In this document: in pieces, positions 1-27,310 of the stretch
Numbering within the stretch: position 1 is the first letter of the stretch
Layout: each line of letters begins with the position of its first letter
Assembly (NCBI GenBank): GCA_019649035.1
Contig: BMAT01001684.1
Span: 628,057 to 663,567, forward strand
Source of the DNA: Elysia marginata
Lineage: Eukaryota; Mollusca; Gastropoda; Plakobranchidae
DNA: 35,511 nt
Direction: 5' to 3'
Notes under the pieces: generated by a model
The model's input: only the letters and a program-made list of their open reading frames with translations
Database searches by the model: none
What the model was told of the DNA's origin: nothing
Translations under genes and position numbers: made by a program

Positions 1-1244
1 TTAAATGTATTTTAATGGGTTTGAAATTTTTACCTATGATACCTACTACTAGTACTAGATCTAGTCCTGTTTTTTTTTCTATATAATTTGTAAGACTATA
101 TATCTAGATCTAGATCTAGCAGTCTTCTAGAGATTTTTCTCGAGAACCCTCAAAAACCTCAAGAACCCTTGAAAACCCACGAAAACACACATATATGTAC
201 GTAAATTAAGTAAAACTTGAGAAAACTAGGCCTAGGTCCTACATACCAAAACATCACTTTCATGTATTTGAAAATTGAAGGTTAATTTTTGTTTGGGACT
301 GCCACACTTCTAAGTTTTAGTGCAGTGTTGTGGTTAGGGTTTGCCATATATATATATAAAGAACGGTGGCGGTACCAAAGTTATAACCAATACACAGGTC
401 CACATGTTAGTAGATGTGATATAACTTGGTTAATAAAATATTTTAGCAATTGTAGGCTACAAACATTGTAATATTTCAAGGTGTAATACAACTGATTTTA
501 AATACCGATCTGAATATTGCAATTGCTTGTCATTACTTAACTCACAGATCTAACTTCTAGTCTACCCAGCAGACACTGTATTGATGCCATCACCACCTTT
601 ACAGTTAGAAACTAGGCCTAGATCTAGACTTTTGGCTACAAAAAATGAAATCGATGGTTTTCAAATGTTTTTTCTACATATTTTACTAAGATTATGTTAA
701 GATGTGCGGGGTTCATGAGGGTTTTCGGAGGTTCTTGAGGGTTATTGAGAAAAAGCAGTACCCCTAGATCTAGTTTTACTATACTGCTTTAAGTTTATAA
801 ATACTCTATTGTTACCAGCAAAAAAAATTACTTTAAAATCAATTCATTATAATCCAGTTTTATAGTTTTCATGGCAGCTTTCGGCTCCAAACTTTCAAAT
901 TTCCAAGCCCATATATGCTGCAATTAGGAAAAGTAAATGAAGGATAAACCTAGAAATCTTTTTCTATTCTTAAGGTTTTTTAATCAGGTACTGAAGTTCC
1001 TGAACTGACACTTAACATTTGTTATTGAAAATTTGTAAGGAAACTAATGAGCTTTAAATTAAAACTATATCTTTTTGCAGGTATTTACCAGTTTGATGTG
1101 ATTGAAAAGGAAACAAGGGTATAACGAAGAATCTGGAGCTTATAAATATCGAACATTATCATGTTCATCTGAACTTAAAAAGATATAAATGTTCAAGTCT
1201 TTTTGGTTATGGTAGACAACTCATATCAACTCCTGGTGGTTGTA
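1..1244. repeat. Upstream flank or intron with CTAGATCTAG clusters
   Basis: AT-rich sequence with many copies of the palindrome CTAGATCTAG or close variants (near 53, 100-120, 615 and 764). I see no convincing exon, promoter or start codon for CCDC149 here. Confidence 0.5.
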
Positions 1245-1256
1245 ACTGCAAGCAAT
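1245..1256. repeat. Target-site duplication of the RTE-like LINE (left)
   Basis: ACTGCAAGCAAT, identical to 4363-4374. It abuts the (TGA)n tail, as expected for target-primed reverse transcription. Confidence 0.85.
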
Positions 1257-1264
1257 CATCATCA

Positions 1265-1672
1265 TCATCCAGTGCCGTGCCGCATGGAGTTGGCGATCAT
1301 GCCCCTCCACACATCATGCTTTCTTGTCATTTTGATCATTTCTACCGTAGAGTCCACTCCAAGCCAAGACGCCAGCCCGTCAGTCGTTTTCTCACATAGT
1401 CTTCCTCTACCACGCCTCCCCATAAACATTCCAGTCATCACAAGGTGTTCCTGTCTTTCTCTTCTTATCATATGGCCGAAAAAGGTAGCTTTTCGTTTTC
1501 TTATTTTATTTATTAGTGCTCTTTTGGTCTTTGTTTCACTTAAAACTGTATCGTTTGGTTTTTTTGCAGTCCATGGTATTCTCATCCTTCTTCGTAGGAA
1601 CCACATTTCCATCGCCTCTAACCTGCCTTGCGTTTGTTTTGATATTATCCAGGTCTCGCATCCATACATCAA
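1265..1672 (-). pseudogene. LINE ORF C-terminal region
   Basis: An open frame beginning MMYGCETW with FLRRRMRIPWTAKK and KATFFGHMIRRE, the usual C-terminal region of RTE-like ORFs. It ends GTG-stop just before the (TGA)n tail. Confidence 0.85.
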
Positions 1673-1907
1673 TATGGGTTCGATGTAGCATTAAAGGACT
1701 CTTCTCTTGTTTCGATCGACATGTGTGGGTTTGTCAAGATGTTTTTCATCCGTTCTTGATGAGATTTCTGTGGTGTCTCTGCCATCGCTTGAAATAAGGG
1801 CTCCTAAATATTTAAACTGGTCTCGTTGTTGGAGTTTGGTGTCATAATGTTGATGTTTGGGGGTGTTTCTTTGTGGCTGACTACCATGATTTCGGTCTTT
1901 TTGCTGT

Positions 1908-2486
1908 TTAATTCAAGCCTTCTCTTTGACTTTCTTCTCTGACAATATCAAGGAGACGTTGTAAGTCTTTTGTGTTTTCTGCAATAAGGACAATGTCATC
2001 GGCATATCTCAAGTTGTTAATGATGTGTCCTCCTATGTGAATCCCTCTCAGTCCTTCTATATTTTGCATGATGAACTCGCTGTAGAGTGAGAACAGGTCA
2101 GGAGAAAGGACGCAACCTTGCCGGACTCCTCTTTTTATTTTCTGGTATGTGCTGGTTTTTCCTTCAACTCCCATTGCTGCCGTTTGTTCCCAATATATAT
2201 TTTTGATAACTCTGAGGTCTTTTCCATCTATCTTTATCTGTGTTTATTCTTTCATAATTTCATCATGTTTCACCCTGTCAAATGCCTTTGTGTAGTCTAT
2301 AAAGCAAAGGTAAACATCTTTTTGCACTTCTATTGCTCTCTGTATCAACGTGCGCAATGTATATATTGTGTTTGTTGTTCCCTTTCCTTCTACAAAACCA
2401 TACTGTTCATCCGCTATCTCTGGTTTGATTTTACTTCTAATCCTCATCATGACAACTCTCAGAAGAATTTTTGTCACGTGGCTCAT
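1908..2486 (-). pseudogene. LINE reverse transcriptase fragment
   Basis: Two open segments (2486-2244 and 2174-1908) lie in one frame, separated by a TAA at 2246-2244. They carry EQYGFVEGKGTTNTI, DYTKAFD, GVRQGCVLSP and YADD, reverse transcriptase motifs in order. The endonuclease upstream and the C-terminal piece at 1672-1265 are in other frames, so the element is not translatable as a unit. Confidence 0.88.
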
Positions 2487-3141
2487 TAAACTTATCGTAC
2501 GATGGAGTTCGCATTCTGTGGCTCCTGGCTTCTTTGGAAGTGTAATGAAGACTGATCTGGAGATGTCTGTTGGTATTTCCCCTGTATCGTATATTTTGTT
2601 CAGAAGGGATGTCAGCTTATAGACCCCTTATTCTTCCAAAGCCTCTATCATTTCCACCGCCACTCCATCTGGACCTGTTGCTTTACCTGCTTTCATTTTC
2701 CTTATTGCAGCACGGACCTCATCTTTCATACTGGGCGGACCTGCAAAGTTTCTTTTCATTACGTTATGATCGTGCTTTCTGTTGTCGTCAAAGAGCTCGT
2801 GTATGTATTTCCAGTATCTTATCTTTCTCCATTATAATGTTACCATTCTTTGCTTTCAAGCAGCCTGTAGATGAACACGTCTTCCTACCTACTATCTCCT
2901 CTGTATTTTTGTATATCATGTGAGGCTTTGTTTTACTACAAAGATCCATATTCTTGCATTTTTTGTTGAGCCACTTTTCTTAAGCTTCATCGCATTTCTT
3001 CCTTATTTGCTTATGCAAGGTTTCGTACATGTCTTTGTCATTTTTTGCTTGTCTTCTTTTGTCCATCATTTCTAGAATTTCATTTGTCATCCATCTCTGC
3101 CTCGCTCTATGCTCTGTTGGTGGAATCTCCTCTGTTGCTGC

Positions 3142-3636
3142 TTAAGTGATAGCTGTTTTGAGTTGATGCCATTGTTCTTCAGGTTCTTCTAGTTCGCCCA
3201 GTAGTTGGAATTTATTTCTGACGTGTACAGAATATCTTTGACATAGAGATAGGTCTGATTTCAACAATGCTAACTTCAGCTTGATGTTTCTAGGTCTTCT
3301 CTTTACGTATTTAAGTTTAAGCCTAAGCTTTGCTATCACAGGTATATGATCAGAGTAGCAGTCAGCTCCAGGGTAGCTCTTTGCTGAAAGCAGTGCATTT
3401 CTAAAACGCTCTTTAACTAGGATAAAGTCTATTTGGTTCCTTGCATTATCTCCTGGTTGTTTCCATGTCCATTTCCTCCTGGCTGGTTGTTCAAAACATG
3501 TGTTACCAATTATGAGGTTGTGTTCATCGCACCGTGTTACTAGTTGTTCACCTTGCTCGTTTCTGATACCAAGTCCATGTTTGGCTACTGCCTTTTCATT
3601 TCCATGTTGTCCCACTTTCACGTTGAAATCACCCAT
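3142..3636 (-). pseudogene. LINE endonuclease fragment
   Basis: An open segment of 164 codons starting MGDFNVKVG, with IIGNTCFEQPARRKWTW, RNQIDFILV and SDHIPVIAKL. These are the second-half motifs of the exonuclease-endonuclease-phosphatase domain of RTE-type LINEs; the SDH triad is intact. The catalytic N-terminal half is mostly deleted. It belongs to the element at 1257-4362. Confidence 0.85.
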
Positions 3637-4362
3637 TATGATTTAGGGGTCCTGACTTGTGCACTCAAACATCGCCTTCTCTAATTCCTCATAAAATGTT
3701 TCTATCTCTTCCTCACTACTGGTAGATGTTGGCGCATATACCTGAATGATGTTCCAGGTTCCCACACGAATAATCTGTCTTAGTTTTCACGCAGTCGCTT
3801 GCTGACAGTTGGGAATCACCTGTGGCATATGACGACCCCTACCGGACGAGACTGACCTGCTTGAAGCAGACCACCCCTTCACGTCGTTTCGCTTTATATT
3901 AGATGTGTTTTTTAACATGATGTACTTTGCAATGTGAAAATACATTGGGTCGGGTCTGGAATGGAGTAACGCTCCACACTCATTACCTAGCTCACATATG
4001 GCTCCACGTGTGTGCATTTATAGCACCGCCATCCCCCGGGCAACGGCTTTGCCAGCTAAACTATGTGAGTGGCGGGGAGAGTCGGTCAGCTCTTTCAACC
4101 ACCGCGGTCCCTTCATACCTGGTCCCGGGATGTGGCGGAGAGGGATAGATCGACTTCCCTGCAAGACCAGCTGACAGGCAATCCTTGTTTATTTTAAGAA
4201 GTCCTGGTAAGCAGGGGACTAATGAAGAGAAGAGCAGCCAGAACATTTTTGGGAACTGGTCCTCAATTCACTGCGTCAGGCAGAGGACACCACAAGAAGG
4301 TGCAATTGCCAAGGCAACCCGCCCAATATGGACACTGCCCCTACCGAAAGAAATTGCAAGCT

Positions 4363-4374
4363 ACTGCAAGCAAT
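4363..4374. repeat. Target-site duplication of the RTE-like LINE (right)
   Basis: ACTGCAAGCAAT, the second perfect copy, next to the element's 5' end. Confidence 0.85.
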
Positions 4375-4586
4375 ACCATTAAATAAATATCAGTCAAATC
4401 ATGAGCATGCAGCTAAATCTCAAGTTTACCTGTCAACAGAATGAAGTTTTTTTTCAATGGAGTGAGATGAAATATTTATTTTATCTGAAGGCTTAAAAAG
4501 ATTATCTTCTAAAACCTTCACATAAGTAATTAAGTGCCAGTGCATTCTGAAAAGTAAACTGAAATATTTTTCATTATGTTTTTCAG
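4375..4586 (+). other. Intron just before the first visible CCDC149 exon
   Basis: T-rich sequence ending in a polypyrimidine tract and acceptor. Nothing else recognised. Confidence 0.6.
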
Positions 4587-21352
<16,766 letters not shown>

Positions 21353-21590
21353 ACATTGGTGTTGTAAAATGTTTTATGGGGGGGGGGGGTCTTTTAAACA
21401 TTCTAGTCCTGTAATGCAATTCCAATTAAAATAGATCTGGTTATTTTTCTACTCCACATTATACTCAGCTTTATTTATTTTTCTTTGATCTGTGACTTAC
21501 CCCATTCCTGTGTATAGATATTTATTAGAAAATTTAAAGTCAATAGTTCTTTATTAACCCTTAAGCAAACTATGTTTTGTCTGGAGAGAA

Positions 21591-21596
21591 AATAAA
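21591..21596 (+). promoter_or_regulatory. Candidate poly(A) signal AATAAA for CCDC149
   Basis: Exact AATAAA 239 nt after the stop codon. A second exact AATAAA lies at 21653-21658 and is followed by a T/G-containing stretch (TTGTCCTGATATTGTC), a plausible downstream element. Confidence 0.5.
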
Positions 21597-21652
21597 CGTT
21601 GATTTTAGTGTGCAATATTTATTTTTTTGGGCAATTTCATGACAAAGAGGAC

Positions 21653-21658
21653 AATAAA
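21653..21658 (+). promoter_or_regulatory. Second candidate poly(A) signal AATAAA
   Basis: Exact hexamer 301 nt after the CCDC149 stop, with GT-rich sequence 25-40 nt downstream. Either this or the one at 21591 could be used. Confidence 0.5.
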
Positions 21659-22036
21659 ATACAAATTCATATTGTAAAATTGTCCTGATATTGTCATTTA
21701 TTAAGATTTTGTTTTGGAATCTACATTAAGGAACTTGCTTTGTAATGCTTTAACACTTATGTAACTTTGTTTCTTTAGTTTGAATTTTATCCATCATTTT
21801 CAAGATTTTATTAAAACGGTTTTTATTGGCTTTTTCAGTTTTACTTGAGTGAGCCAAAAAAATGTTTGACTAAAAACATGCGGATATGATTATTCCTTTA
21901 GGTCCTAGCGTATCTATACATAACAATATTTCAATACAATATGCACAAAACTCTCAGCTCAAATCTAAATTATAGTGTTAAGCTCAATTGTCAATGAGCT
22001 CTGTAAAACTTAAGATTATATCAAGTACATACTTTT

Positions 22037-22360
22037 CAAGGATGCCAGTTGGCACATATATGCAGGAATTTCGATTTTTTTTAACCCTTTTTCCACAGTT
22101 CTCTTCAGCTAACAAAGGCAGGAAATTTTGAAAATCAGCTTTAAAATGTTCATGAAAATCTCATGGTTGAGATCAATAGAGTATCAAATGCTTGTTTTGA
22201 GATGTAACGTTTTGTGATAGGCTTACACAGAGTTTTATCTGACTTTTTTTTAGTTAATCTATTAATTATTAAATTATAAAGGAGCAGCTGTTGATTACAG
22301 TGCCGTGTGGCATACTTCCCAGTTGTTAAAAATTTTCCTGCATTTTTTGTTTCATCCCTG
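22037..22360 (+). mobile_element. Diverged hAT-like MITE (copy 4)
   Basis: It starts CAAGGATGCCAG and ends TTTCATCCCTG. Internal hallmarks shared with the other copies are GGAATTTCGATTTTTT near the left end and AATTTTCCTGCATTTTT near the right end. Its ends are the most diverged of the four and no duplication is visible, so it is probably the oldest. Confidence 0.6.
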
Positions 22361-23451
22361 AAAGTAGTCAGTTGTCAGAGATAAGATAGTTTCTATACAT
22401 TTTAGTTAATGTTTTTATTACTGGGTTACCCGGGCCTTTTGTAAATTGACACAACTAAACTTTTTCCTTTTGTTATGTTTTTGATTTTTAAAGAAAATAT
22501 GGAATGATCACTCTTTGGGTGTTATAACCTGATTAGAACAACTGGTGCTAACAATTATTGTATTTGATCTGTTACGGTTGCCACCCAAAAATTATCCTCT
22601 CCTCAAATGTAAACTTGTGTCCCTTAAAAAATAAAGCATCCTATTAAAATATTCAGCTAAGAGAAAAGTTTTCAGTTTTGACTTTTGAAAAGGTGACGTC
22701 AAAGTTTGTTTCTATCTCATCTTGTATTTTGTGTTTTAGGGTACAATATCAACTCACCCTATTACATTTTCCGGCTTTATCTGAAGCATTATTAAAGTCA
22801 TTTCAACTTATGATGGCACTTACCATGACTGTCCTGAGGTTGTGTACTGTTTGGTGTGTTTTGTACATTAGCGGTGTTGATAGAACAGTCTTCTGTTTGA
22901 TTTTTTAAAAAGATACTAAAGGTAAAACAAAGACACTATATTATATAAACAGCCATATTAAAATTGGGAGCTTTACTGTTTTTATTACTAAAGTAGTTGA
23001 CATTGTCCCACTTATGATTACAAACAGAAAGATTTTGTGGCTTTAATGACAAAGTTAGTGGGTAAAATCAATTTGTTTGGCAGCATTGACTTCTTCTGAA
23101 ACATTTTAGAAGAATCTCATGTTGCATTTTTAACTACACTTGAGTTGTTTTTTTTTTCAAAGAATGTATTTGAAGGGGTTAAGCTTTAGCTTTCAAACTG
23201 AGTCACACTAAAAAATTATTTAAGCTCAAGCATTATTATGTGATTTTTAGACAAGATGAGAGTAACATCACAAGCATCTTTCAAGTTGTGATCATTGTGT
23301 ATTATAGATTTTTAATGAAATTTAGGATGTTGTGAAAATGTGTACGTTATCACTTGCAATTTGTATTTTGCAGGCTTGTCTTTATTTAAAATCGGTCAGT
23401 CCCTTTCTTTTTGTAAATGTGTACAAAAAGGCTTTCAGAAATTCTATGTCT

Positions 23452-23464
23452 TCTGTTCTAAAAA
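23452..23464. repeat. SINE target-site duplication (left)
   Basis: TCTGTTCTAAAAA, identical to 23717-23729. Confidence 0.88.
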
Positions 23465-23716
23465 GGGGGCCCAGATACTGATAGCTCAGTTGGTAGAGGC
23501 CTCGCTCCTTTGCCCAGAGGTCGCGGGTTCGAGCCTCAGCCGAGCACAGTCCGGGCCCCTACTGGTTGGGTTGGTGTCAGTATAATGTGACCGGCTGAGG
23601 CTAAGTCATGGTATGCCCGCTAGTCTCTGGGTGGCAGGCCGTACATTGTCATTGGGACCCAAGCTCTGAGAGCACCTTTTCACTGGAATTGGGCTTGAAA
23701 AATATCCTTCAATCAA
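23465..23716 (+). mobile_element. tRNA-derived SINE (252 bp)
   Basis: The head is tRNA-like, with an A box TAGCTCAGTTGGTAGAGG and a B box GGTTCGAGCCT (RNA polymerase III internal promoter). An unrelated body follows (GTGACCGGCTGAGG..., CTGGGTGGCAGGCC...) and an AATC-type tail. A perfect 13-bp duplication TCTGTTCTAAAAA lies on each side (23452-23464 and 23717-23729). It is not a functional tRNA: the acceptor stem does not pair. Confidence 0.9.
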
Positions 23717-23729
23717 TCTGTTCTAAAAA
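23717..23729. repeat. SINE target-site duplication (right)
   Basis: TCTGTTCTAAAAA, immediately after the AATC tail. Confidence 0.88.
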
Positions 23730-23999
23730 CTTTTAGTGGTTTATACAGGTTGTTTACAGAGGGCATAGGCATATATTTTCATGACGAAAAAAAAACTTAT
23801 CTGGTAAACATTCCAGTTATTACTTTATTTTACTTTTATTGAGACAATTTAGATTTATTTATGAATCTATTTCCAGCCCCTGAACCAGATTGACATTATT
23901 TTATAACTCAATGAGGTTTAAGTCTTGTCTTCTGTTAAAATAATTTAAAGATAATGTGTGCTTAAGAAACTGATTTTGGGGTTTCAGAGCTCCAGTTAT

Positions 24000-25851
24000 A
24001 GATCTGTAGCTTCAAGCTATTAACTAGTAATTAGCTCTATTTATGAAAATATATATGGTCAGGTCATTATGCAAATTATCGTAAACATAAACCACAATCG
24101 TGATCATTTATGTGATAAGCAGTGCTTCCAGTTTGCCACTGATATAAAAACTAAGCAGTATGTGATTTTGCAGTAATAAACACAAAATGGCTTTATATAG
24201 CTTATATAATGATGGTGTATGCTTTTTTCATGTTTCTTTGTTAAAAGATTCCATTTTCTTATAGTTATGTTTTGTGTATCAACATCATCTGTTGATTCAG
24301 CATACTATCATTCTAAAATTTTTTTTTACATCCAATACAGTGGAAAGTTAACTTGAATCTTTCATGAGTGAAGGAACACTTCAAATTGCAAGAGTTTTGA
24401 ATGATAAGACTTGAAATTGGAGATTTCAAATGTATATTGCGGCAGAATATGCAAAAATAGTTCTGGAAACAAGAGTCTTGGAGAAAACTCCAAAATTTTG
24501 TGAGAGTTGTTAAGGCTCATAGTATACTTTCTTGGCCACAAAGCGCAGGTTTTGCTTTTTCTACCATGAAAAATTTATCACACTTACTTACAGGTTTTTC
24601 CACTTCGCCCATATTATTTCCATTTTGTCTAGGCATGCTTGGCCAATAGAAATACATTATGCTTTCTTTACGCTTTGAACACCCATAGGATTCACATTTG
24701 GAAAGATCCAGTATAACTTATTGGGATACATTTTGCGTTGTTGGAAGTGGAGAAAGAGTAAAGAGCATTTAAAATTATGACTCGTTTTATGATTGTTATC
24801 ATTGCCATAGATATTATTATTAATCATGGTAAAATGATAAAACTGTGTGTGATGGTGTTACATGAAGTGGCTGTAACTTCAACTACCAAGTTTTGAAGCA
24901 ATAAGTCTCCTTATATTTTTTGACTAAGTTGTGCTCAAATTACAATCTATACTTGTGACATAATAAAGATCTGATTTTTTTTAGTTCATGTTATGCATTG
25001 ACATTGTAAATGGCTTAGTAAAAAAAGGCTTAACACAATGTGAAACTCTTAGTCTTGTTAAGTACTTTGATTAATATGGAAATAATATTTTTATTGGAAC
25101 CTTTACTAACAGAACTAGAGTAACTCTCTAATAGACCTCTTTGGAGGAGAGCGTCCTTTTATATTCAGTAACGTTAGAGGTTACTTGCATTTACATGCAG
25201 GTATTGAATCTCTCCTTGATTTTATACAAATAATTGGAAAAAAAACGAGTTGAAATCATAAATTTGAATGAGGAAGCTAAAATCAGCTTAAATCTGAAAG
25301 ATTTACACCCCTGTGGTAGTTTAATTTTTCAGTTAAATTTTGTTCTCAATCCCATGGGATTTGAAAAATCTGAACTGAACTGTATGTAAAAGTTGTTTAC
25401 TAGATTAAAATATAATACTTTAATATTAAGGTGCAAAAGTTGGATGAAAGTGGAATCTACGCAAAGACACTATTTAGAAAGTGTTGACTTTTTCCATTAA
25501 AGAAGAATGAAAGGGAAATCGTACCTGTAACAATGGAGCATGGAGATAGGTGAAAATTATGAGGGGCCTAGTCTCAGAAAAACTGATGGATATTTGTAGG
25601 TTTTGGGCTACAAATCTATAGCTTATCATAACCAAGGGTAATTGCTGTGACTACGTGTGAGCAAGTTATTGATGTGAATATGTGTGAAGTATTTTTTTGG
25701 CTCTGCGTTTGAAAATGTTTTGCCCTTGAAAAAATATATATGTAAGAATTTCATAGTTTGACTAAAGATCGCTTGTCCCATTCATTGTGAAAGGATTATG
25801 TATTAAAAAAAAAAAAGGTTTTGTGATGATATTCATATGTCCGTGTTTCTT
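24000..25851. other. Intergenic AT-rich sequence, nothing recognised
   Basis: No coding, RNA gene or clear repeat seen. The same applies to the unannotated stretches at 21681-22036, 22361-23451 and 23730-23999. Confidence 0.5.
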
Positions 25852-26137
25852 CAGGGATGCAAGTTTTCCGATTTTAGTAGGAATTCCGATTTTTTAGCAG
25901 TTTCCTTTAACTAAAGAAGCAGGAAAACTTAAAAAGCATGACCTAAATGTTAAAGAAAACATCCTAAATTAAGAGTCATAGAAAATCAAACACTTCTTAT
26001 AGTGATATAGTTGTGTAGGCACTAGTAGTACAGAGTTGTATCTATCTCTTTGAATTGGTCCATCAAAAGTTCTATAAGGGTACCTGCAGAGTGTAAAAAT
26101 TTTCCTGCTTTTTTAGCATGGGCCGCTTGCATCCCTG
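25852..26137 (+). mobile_element. hAT-like MITE (copy 2, 286 bp)
   Basis: It starts CAGGGATGCAAGTTTTCCGA and ends GGCCGCTTGCATCCCTG. TTTCTT directly abuts both ends; the match extends to TGTTTCTT if the final TG is counted in the duplication. Its interior aligns with copy 3 (GACCTAAATGT, GTTGTGTAGGC, GAGTTGTATCT). No coding capacity. Confidence 0.85.
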
Positions 26138-26559
26138 TTTCTTTTTATTGGATATATTTTCATAAATTTTGTCAGAGTTGTAGTGCTATTTGAACTTTAG
26201 AGGAACACTACCTAATATACTTTTTAACAAGAATTTTATGGAAAAAAGAGCTCCAGTTGCCAAACAGCAAATGGAACTGGTTATTAAAGAAAATAAAAGA
26301 CTTATGCCTTCAAAAAAAAATTTTTTTATTGGGGGGGCTCTACCCGACAAATCATCAAGCAGCATCCATGCAATTCATACGTTTCATTAGAACTTGTCAC
26401 TAAACTTCAAAAGATACAAGTACTTGAAGTAGTCATCTTTTTTCTTTTCAATGTGTCCAAATGGCATACATAGCTCAGTATAATCTAGCACATTTTATTT
26501 TTTCTTTGTACACATTATATTAATTCCTTTCGGAAAATTTTTGCTTCGTAACTCAGGTA

Positions 26560-26832
26560 ACTGTTGCCACAAGAGCAGCGCCACTAATTTCCCAGCAGAC
26601 CAGTACATTTGAAAGCCACTTTTCACCTATATGCAGGTTGTTGCAAGCGCATACCACAAATTCAAGCATTGTCTGTAGCTGGGTACCCATTTTACAAGTG
26701 GATGGACTGGGGAAAGTTAGGATAAATTGCTTATCTAAAGCAATTGCATTTGCAACATGGTATAGTTGGGAATCGAACCTGGAAGTGTTGAATCACAAGT
26801 CCTATGTGGTAACCACTCTTGCCTCGTTGCCA
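26560..26832 (+). repeat. Conserved-looking tRNA-like dispersed repeat
   Basis: This block contains GGTACCCATTTTACAAGTGG and a GGGAATCGAACCT motif resembling a pol III B box, followed by CACAAGTCCTATGTGGTAAC. I recognise this CCATTTTACA...GGGAATCGAACC arrangement as a recurring repeat in marine invertebrate and fish genomes. The boundaries are approximate. Confidence 0.5.
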
Positions 26833-27074
26833 AGAAAAAGTCATGATAATCTACATTTCTTGCAGAAGAACACTTGATGGGTTTCAGGGCAAAATGAGAC
26901 CTATCTTTTTCAAAATAAGCTCCTCATTTTTTTCATTTTCTGAGGAAAATTAAGGATGTCATACAGCCAGCCACATCCCTGTCCAACCACTAACAAAATT
27001 GATTTGAATGTAAAATTTACTTTTTACAAGATGAAAATGACATGTGTCAAACACTGAAAAATAAGTATGTCCTG

Positions 27075-27310
27075 CATCCAGGGTGAATGAGTCGGATGTC
27101 ACAATTTTAACCTTTCAAAAAGCTGCTGTTTTGAACTAGACATTTTCCTAAGCTTTCATATGTAAATTTTTTACTAAATTATCATTATTTTGTGAAAAGA
27201 TATAAAAACTTGTTACTTTGAAATAAAGACAAAGAGAACAAAAGCTATATCTTTATATTGTGTTCTCTAAAATAGTAAATTAACAACTTCCGACTCATTC
27301 ACCCTGGATG
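27075..27310. mobile_element. Short TIR element (236 bp)
   Basis: The first 22 bases (27075-27096, starting CATCCAGGGTGAATGAG) are perfectly complementary to the last 22 (27289-27310, ending CTCATTCACCCTGGATG). The interior is AT-rich and non-coding. Structure fits a MITE; the inner CAGGGTG would fit hAT ends, but no flanking duplication is seen. Confidence 0.7.

Larger units (their letters stand above)
1257..4362 (-). mobile_element. RTE-like LINE, end-to-end copy, decayed
   Basis: A 3.1 kb non-LTR retrotransposon reads right to left. From its 5' end: a GC-richer leader (about 4362-3790); apurinic endonuclease fragments (RVGTWN at 3768-3751, then QVYAPTSTSSEEE, then MGDFNVKVGQ from 3636, with RNQIDF and SDHIPV); and reverse transcriptase with LCFIDYTKAFDRVKH (motif A), RQGCVLSPDLFS (motif B) and YADD (2006-1995). 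It closes with the C-terminal region YGCETW...RIPWTAKK. Its 3' end is a (TGA)n tail. It is bounded by the 12-bp direct repeat ACTGCAAGCAAT. The frames are broken by stops and frameshifts, and RVGTWN is fused directly to the QVYAP part of the endonuclease, implying an internal deletion. A (TGA)n tail and short 3' UTR fit the RTE clade. Confidence 0.9.
21353..21680 (+). other. CCDC149: CCDC149 3' UTR (approximate)
   Basis: This is AT-rich non-coding sequence after the stop, with a G(10) run near 21380. It ends shortly after two canonical poly(A) signals. The true cleavage site cannot be read directly. Confidence 0.55.

Noticed and set aside
289-471. Small membrane-like protein with a hydrophobic N-terminus
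   Set aside because: It is a short open frame in AT-rich sequence with no similarity, no splice context and no start-codon support.
1203-1688. 161-codon open frame on the + strand
   Set aside because: It is the antisense shadow of the LINE C-terminal region.
23474-23545. Functional tRNA gene
   Set aside because: A and B boxes are present but the acceptor and anticodon stems do not pair properly, and a 13-bp TSD brackets a longer unit with an unrelated body: a SINE.
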